Origin: Acorus gramineus
Lineage: Eukaryota; Streptophyta; Magnoliopsida; Acorales; Acoraceae
Assembly: GCA_030737835.1 (NCBI GenBank)
Contig: CM060855.1
Location: forward strand, 6,070,478-6,134,477
DNA length: 64,000 nucleotides
Direction of reading: 5' to 3'
Part shown: piece after piece, positions 60,451 to 64,000 of the stretch
Position numbering within the stretch: the stretch's first letter is position 1
Layout: each line of letters begins with the position of its first letter
The notes under the pieces: model-generated
The model's input: only the letters and a program-made list of their open reading frames with translations
Told to the model about the DNA's origin: nothing
Database searches by the model: none
Position numbers and translations under genes: made by a program

Positions 60451-61800
60451 GCTGGTAAAAAATAATCAAGAAGCGAAACAAAGTAAATCATAACAGTATA
60501 AGGAAAAAAAATACAAACAAACTCTATCAAAATAAAGATCACCTGGATTGAGGAGAGATTGCTCCAAGTAGAACTTACATCATAAATTTTGAATTTTTTT
60601 TTTCAAATTTTCAGTGTTGGGGGTTCGGAAAAGGACTATGGTCATCTGTTTTGCAGGAATGGATAAGGACATTAAATGGCTTCCTTCCTTTCACGGGTGC
60701 TTCACATAATATGACTTGCATGTAACATGTAATGTGTCTCTAGCAAGCAGGCGGTTTTCAGTTCCTGAATAACAAATAATCATATGGATTCAATCATGGA
60801 CCAGAACCTAAAAACAATTTGCTGAGTTGAAATTTCACTTATAACTTTTATACACCCAGCTCTAAATATTACTTTCAGATCATATGCATTTATTTTGGAG
60901 GTCATATGCACTCATACAATACAAAAAAAACTGATAAACTATCCATCATACATTTGAATGTTTCAGCATCTAATACATTGAAACTTGACTTACATCATGT
61001 CCATCTGCATGTAAAAGACGGAGTTTTTTTCGTCAAGAAAAGGTGATGTCACCAATTTAATAAAACAGATAAACTATCCATCACTATATGATCCAATGCA
61101 ACAAAACTAAAATAATAGGTGAAAGGCTCCACAATACTGAATAGAACCTAACACAACAAAAGAACAACCCCTAAATTTAAGAGAGCACACGCGAAAATAT
61201 CCTTGTTTCTTGAACCAGAGGGCCTAACATACTGCTCGGGGGATCACGACCACAACTTTACTTTTTAAAGCCCTGTCACCACCCTAACCCCCACCCCTTC
61301 TTTGAGTCTATAAATTGAACAGAAATTCAAAATATCCTAGCGATTGGAATATATATTCAGGTACTAATGCCTTTTTTTCCCTCAGATCCAAAATCGCCTC
61401 TTCATCGCCCGCCCACAAAGGATTTCCTTTTTTCACTCTCTCAGAGACCCATATTAAGCAAGAAAGTCACCTCTTCAATGAGAAATCCCATTTTATTTTC
61501 AGCCCTAATTTCAGTCCAATATCAATTTCATTCCGGAAAAAAAAAAAAAACTTCAAGAAACGATTGAAACCAAAAGATCTACCAAAGAAACACAGATAAG
61601 GGGTTGCCGACCTACCAAAGAAACCGAGATGAGGGGACCGGCAGGAGGAATACGATCAGTGGATAGGGGTTTCCCAACGTGTAACCGGAAGGTCGGTCGC
61701 TGGAGATGAGGGGACCGGCAGGAGGAATACGATCGGTGGGTTAGGGAGAAGAAAACTATTTGCTTTAAGACTACAGATTATTATTATTATTTATATTATT
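60451..61800 (-). promoter_or_regulatory. HBS1 upstream region, possible leader intron and promoter
   Basis: One base before the ATG the minus strand has TTGATTATTTTTTACCAG, a good 3' splice site, so a leader intron is likely. A candidate donor CTTTG|GTAGGTC lies near 61610 and a TATA-like AATATAAATAA near 61788-61798, which would make 61610-61760 a leader exon. That stretch contains two copies (from 61626 and 61703) of a GAGATGAGGGGACCGGCAGG block. All of this is inference from signals. Confidence 0.4.
61626..61746. repeat. 77-bp-period duplication upstream of HBS1
   Basis: A block of about 42 bp, GAGATGAGGGGACCGGCAGG followed by AGGAATACGATC, occurs at 61626 and 61703 with one or two differences, separated by about 35 bp of unrelated GC-rich sequence. 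Confidence 0.85.
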
Positions 61801-62880
61801 TTTTTTATAAGAAAGTAGGTAACATGTTGGTGAAGAACATTTTAACTTGGAAATTGATACATGTGAGTCCGTTTGGTTCAAGTAACTTGAAAATCATGCA
61901 TAATTCATTTTAATTCATTAAGTTTTTTTTGAAAATGAAATCAAAATACAGTGTTTGATGATATTGAATTTATTTTATAAAAAATAATTTTCTTTTTTTT
62001 TTCTACAAAATATCTATATGATATTATTTTTCAGTGGTTGGTTCTAAAAAACTTACTCCAATACATATATAAAATTATATAAACAAAAAGATAAAATAGA
62101 TCCTTTTATTTTGTTTTTTACATAAAGTAGAAGTTTAATAACATATAATTCAATTATTTGCAAAAAATATTTTTAATTTCTATTTTAAAAATATTTTCGT
62201 GAATTATTTTTTACATTGTTACATGATATTAAAAAAAAATTAAAAAAATGGATAGATATATTTCATTAATCATAACTGAAGGGGGGTGAATCTTTCTCTT
62301 CTCGTATGGGCCATATTTGATCGATCTGACCTGGGATGTAATAGATCCAATAAGAACCGGTGGATTGACTTTGTATTTAGTGATCTTCACATTTGATTAT
62401 ATGATTTCACGCTGGTGTGTGCATACCCCTCGATAAGAGAATTTAAGAACTTGCATAAAATTTGCGTAAGGAATGTGTACGTACCTCTCAGAGAGGGTTT
62501 CCTCTTTATTTATAAACGAAAATTGTGTTTCGAAATACTTGGCTGATGTGGATCAAACTTCCACGTGGCCCATTGATGTGCTCTCCCTCTCTCTCCATTT
62601 GGTTTTTTTTCTTTCCTTCTTTAATGGTAACATCTCTCTCTCTCTCTGGTGTCACATTTGATTATATATATAGGAGCCTTCGTATTGTTAATGAAATCAA
62701 TCAAATCATGAGCATGTTTTGTGAACATGCATGATTCTTAATTGCTGTTATCATGTCATTGCCTTTAATCTCTTTACCCTTGGAATGCTTCATGGTTTCA
62801 GCCTTTGCAGCTGGTATTTTATATCTAAAACTGTTGTATTATCATTAGAAATTCTGGTGCCTGATACATATTATGCTTGC
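61801..62880. other. AT-rich spacer
   Basis: No gene supported. A CACGTGGC-type motif at about 62561 and CT runs at about 62584-62650 are present, but no coding exon follows that could be tied to them. Confidence 0.4.
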
Positions 62881-62882
62881 AG

Positions 62883-62931
62883 GCCGTATAATCATGGGCC
62901 TTTTTGGGAAAGCAGTTCCAAAGACAGCAGG
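62883..62931 (+). pseudogene. isolated cyclophilin (CYP20-1/ROC7-like) exon with intron flanks
   Basis: Between TATGCTTGCAG and GTAAACTTG lie 49 bases which, after the first two bases, read RIIMGLFGKAVPKTA with a split codon at each end. This is the conserved small second exon of ER-type cyclophilins (peptidyl-prolyl isomerases), where Arabidopsis has GRIVMGLFGKTVPKTAE. Size and phase match that exon. No neighbouring exon (FDVEIDGK before, ENFRALCTGEKG after) is found within 2 kb upstream or in the 1 kb downstream. Because intron-like sequence is retained on both sides it is a DNA-level fragment, not a retrocopy. A functional gene with very long introns extending beyond the window is less likely but not excluded downstream. 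Confidence 0.65.
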
Positions 62932-62959
62932 TAAACTTGATTTAATTTTTCTAGATCAT

Positions 62960-63243
62960 CATGGATCTCTGCATATATTGGTTGTGTTTTGCAGATCTCG
63001 TAGACCGGACGCGCGGTGATCCGGGTATCGGTGAGTGGTTTGATCTAACCCTTCGAAAAGCGTTGGATGCACGTAGTCGTGCGTAGCGCATTCGTTGGAC
63101 ACCCTGACTATACTACTTATTTAGATAAGTAGTATGGTCATGTCTAACTCATAATATACTAGGTATTTGCATGCTAAGTTAGTATAGCTCATATATTTTG
63201 AGAACCCTGTATTCTACCAAATACTTACCAATGTATCATATAT
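62960..63243 (-). mobile_element. inverted partial copy of the LTR-like fossil
   Basis: The sequence is the reverse complement of 44256-44552 with moderate divergence: TGTTTTGCAGATCTCGTAGA, GCGTTGGATGCACGTAGTCG, ATACTACTTATTTAGATAAG and GTATTTACCAATGTATCATA-like phrases are shared. It carries the same hairpin (about 63111-63134). Both ends are internal to the larger repeat, so this is a fragment. Confidence 0.8.
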
Positions 63244-63391
63244 CACTTTTTCATAGCACAAGTCATGTGACCGGACAAACCTAGAGGTTGCTAAGGCAAT
63301 GGACATCAAAGGATAAATTCTAAGGGGCAGAGGTTAGTCTCTCTCTCCCTCTCAAAAGCTATACGTCCAACCGACCCAAACAATTGAAACC

Positions 63392-63457
63392 ATGCCGGGC
63401 TTGACAATCGGCGACACAAATCTTGACCTGGAAGTCAAGACGGCAAGCTCAAAATAA
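63392..63457 (+). pseudogene. possible N-terminal fragment of a 1-Cys peroxiredoxin
   Basis: An ATG opens 21 codons reading [20 protein letters not shown] and a stop. The beginning matches the N-terminus of plant 1-Cys peroxiredoxin PER1 ([21 protein letters not shown]) apart from an apparent two-residue gap. Nothing resembling the rest of the protein (for example HPGDFTPVCTTE) follows. It is too short for certainty; chance similarity is possible. Confidence 0.35.
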
Positions 63458-64000
63458 GATGTTTGTTTATTGATTTATATAATCACTGCATTATCTCTAC
63501 CCCACCTAGCAATAACACATGGTGTAATACACAAGATGCACATTTTTTAATCCTAAAAATATTGATTTCCAATTCAAAATACTCTACATATAGTGAGAAA
63601 AAAACAGTATGGTAATTATGACATGCACCAACTAAATTGTATTTGGGATCAGCCTTCTCCATGTCATTACAATCCATCTAAAGAAATATTCCTCACCTTT
63701 AGCCTATCCGTGCGCCTGCATAAAACGGAAAACATGGAAGCATAGAGATCACAGATCCAAATGCCGAGTAAGATCAACACAACAAATTACATCAACACAA
63801 GTTGGCTGAAAATATCAACAACAAATTACATCATACAAACATATTTGAATCTTTTTCTAAGCATCCACCATTCTACCAGGATCTGGCACCTGAGTCTATC
63901 CACAATACTTCGGAAGCTTTTCATGCCTCCTATGGCAATGATACTACCTTTTGCAGCTTTGCAACTCAGACATCCAATTCAGCTAAGGAACTTGGTTATA
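63458..64000. other. right edge, unassigned
   Basis: On the plus strand a frame without ATG is open from 63772 to the window end (76 codons, including DLAPESIHNTSEAFHASYGN) after a possible splice acceptor TTCTACCAG at 63879; it could be part of an exon continuing beyond the window. No family is recognised. On the minus strand a short Met-started frame at 63677-63483 is also unrecognised. Confidence 0.25.

Overview
This window is nuclear DNA of a flowering plant. Genes carry spliceosomal GT-AG introns, intergenic DNA is AT-rich and full of GA/CT, AT and AAT microsatellites, MITE-like foldbacks and LTR-element fossils, and every recognisable protein belongs to a plant-typical family. First coding exons are often GC-rich (AXS, PP2-A13, HD-Zip, SIP1) while introns and spacers are AT-rich; with the protein sequences this fits a monocot outside the grasses, but the species cannot be fixed from the sequence.

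Seven complete protein genes were modelled by hand from splice sites and family similarity. In order: UDP-apiose/UDP-xylose synthase AXS (minus, 5103-9339, 9 exons, 388 aa); F-box/PP2-A13-like protein (plus, 15483-19450, 3 exons, 295 aa); a class I HD-Zip factor of the LMI1/ATHB51-like group (plus, 21252-22309, 3 exons, 249 aa); a five-finger CCCH zinc-finger protein of the C3H7/ZC3H3 type (minus, 25574-38252, 10 exons, 1729 aa); a small basic intrinsic protein aquaporin SIP1 (plus, 46884-51263, 3 exons, 241 aa); a LEA_4-type protein with a signal peptide (plus, 52324-53062, 2 exons, 221 aa) behind an ABRE-bearing promoter; and the ribosome-rescue GTPase HBS1 (minus, 54407-60450, 11 exons, 704 aa). 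In every model the exon phases add up to an open frame from ATG to stop.

Between the genes lie fossils and repeats: a 397-bp element with 82-bp inverted repeats (3526-3922); two copies each of a hAT-like MITE (about 10158-10672 and 24167-24670) and of a foldback MITE (23868-24145 and about 53388-53668); a 500-bp TRIM (38763-39262); a long LTR-like block (about 42058-45860) with an inverted partial copy at 62960-63243; a U6 snRNA pseudogene in an AXS intron; and tandem arrays in introns of the CCCH and SIP1 genes. At the right end a single cyclophilin exon with intron flanks and a possible 1-Cys peroxiredoxin N-terminus sit around the LTR fragment, looking like a patch of captured gene pieces.

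The genes are unrelated in function (cell-wall sugar nucleotide synthesis, ubiquitin ligase adaptor, transcription, RNA binding, ER channel, desiccation protection, mRNA surveillance) and show no operon-like or cluster logic. No convincing new multi-gene system was found. The most notable points are the G4/G5 changes in HBS1, its SKI7-like splicing potential, the probable secretory-pathway LEA, an upstream ORF on the CCCH mRNA, and the gene-fragment patch at the right end.
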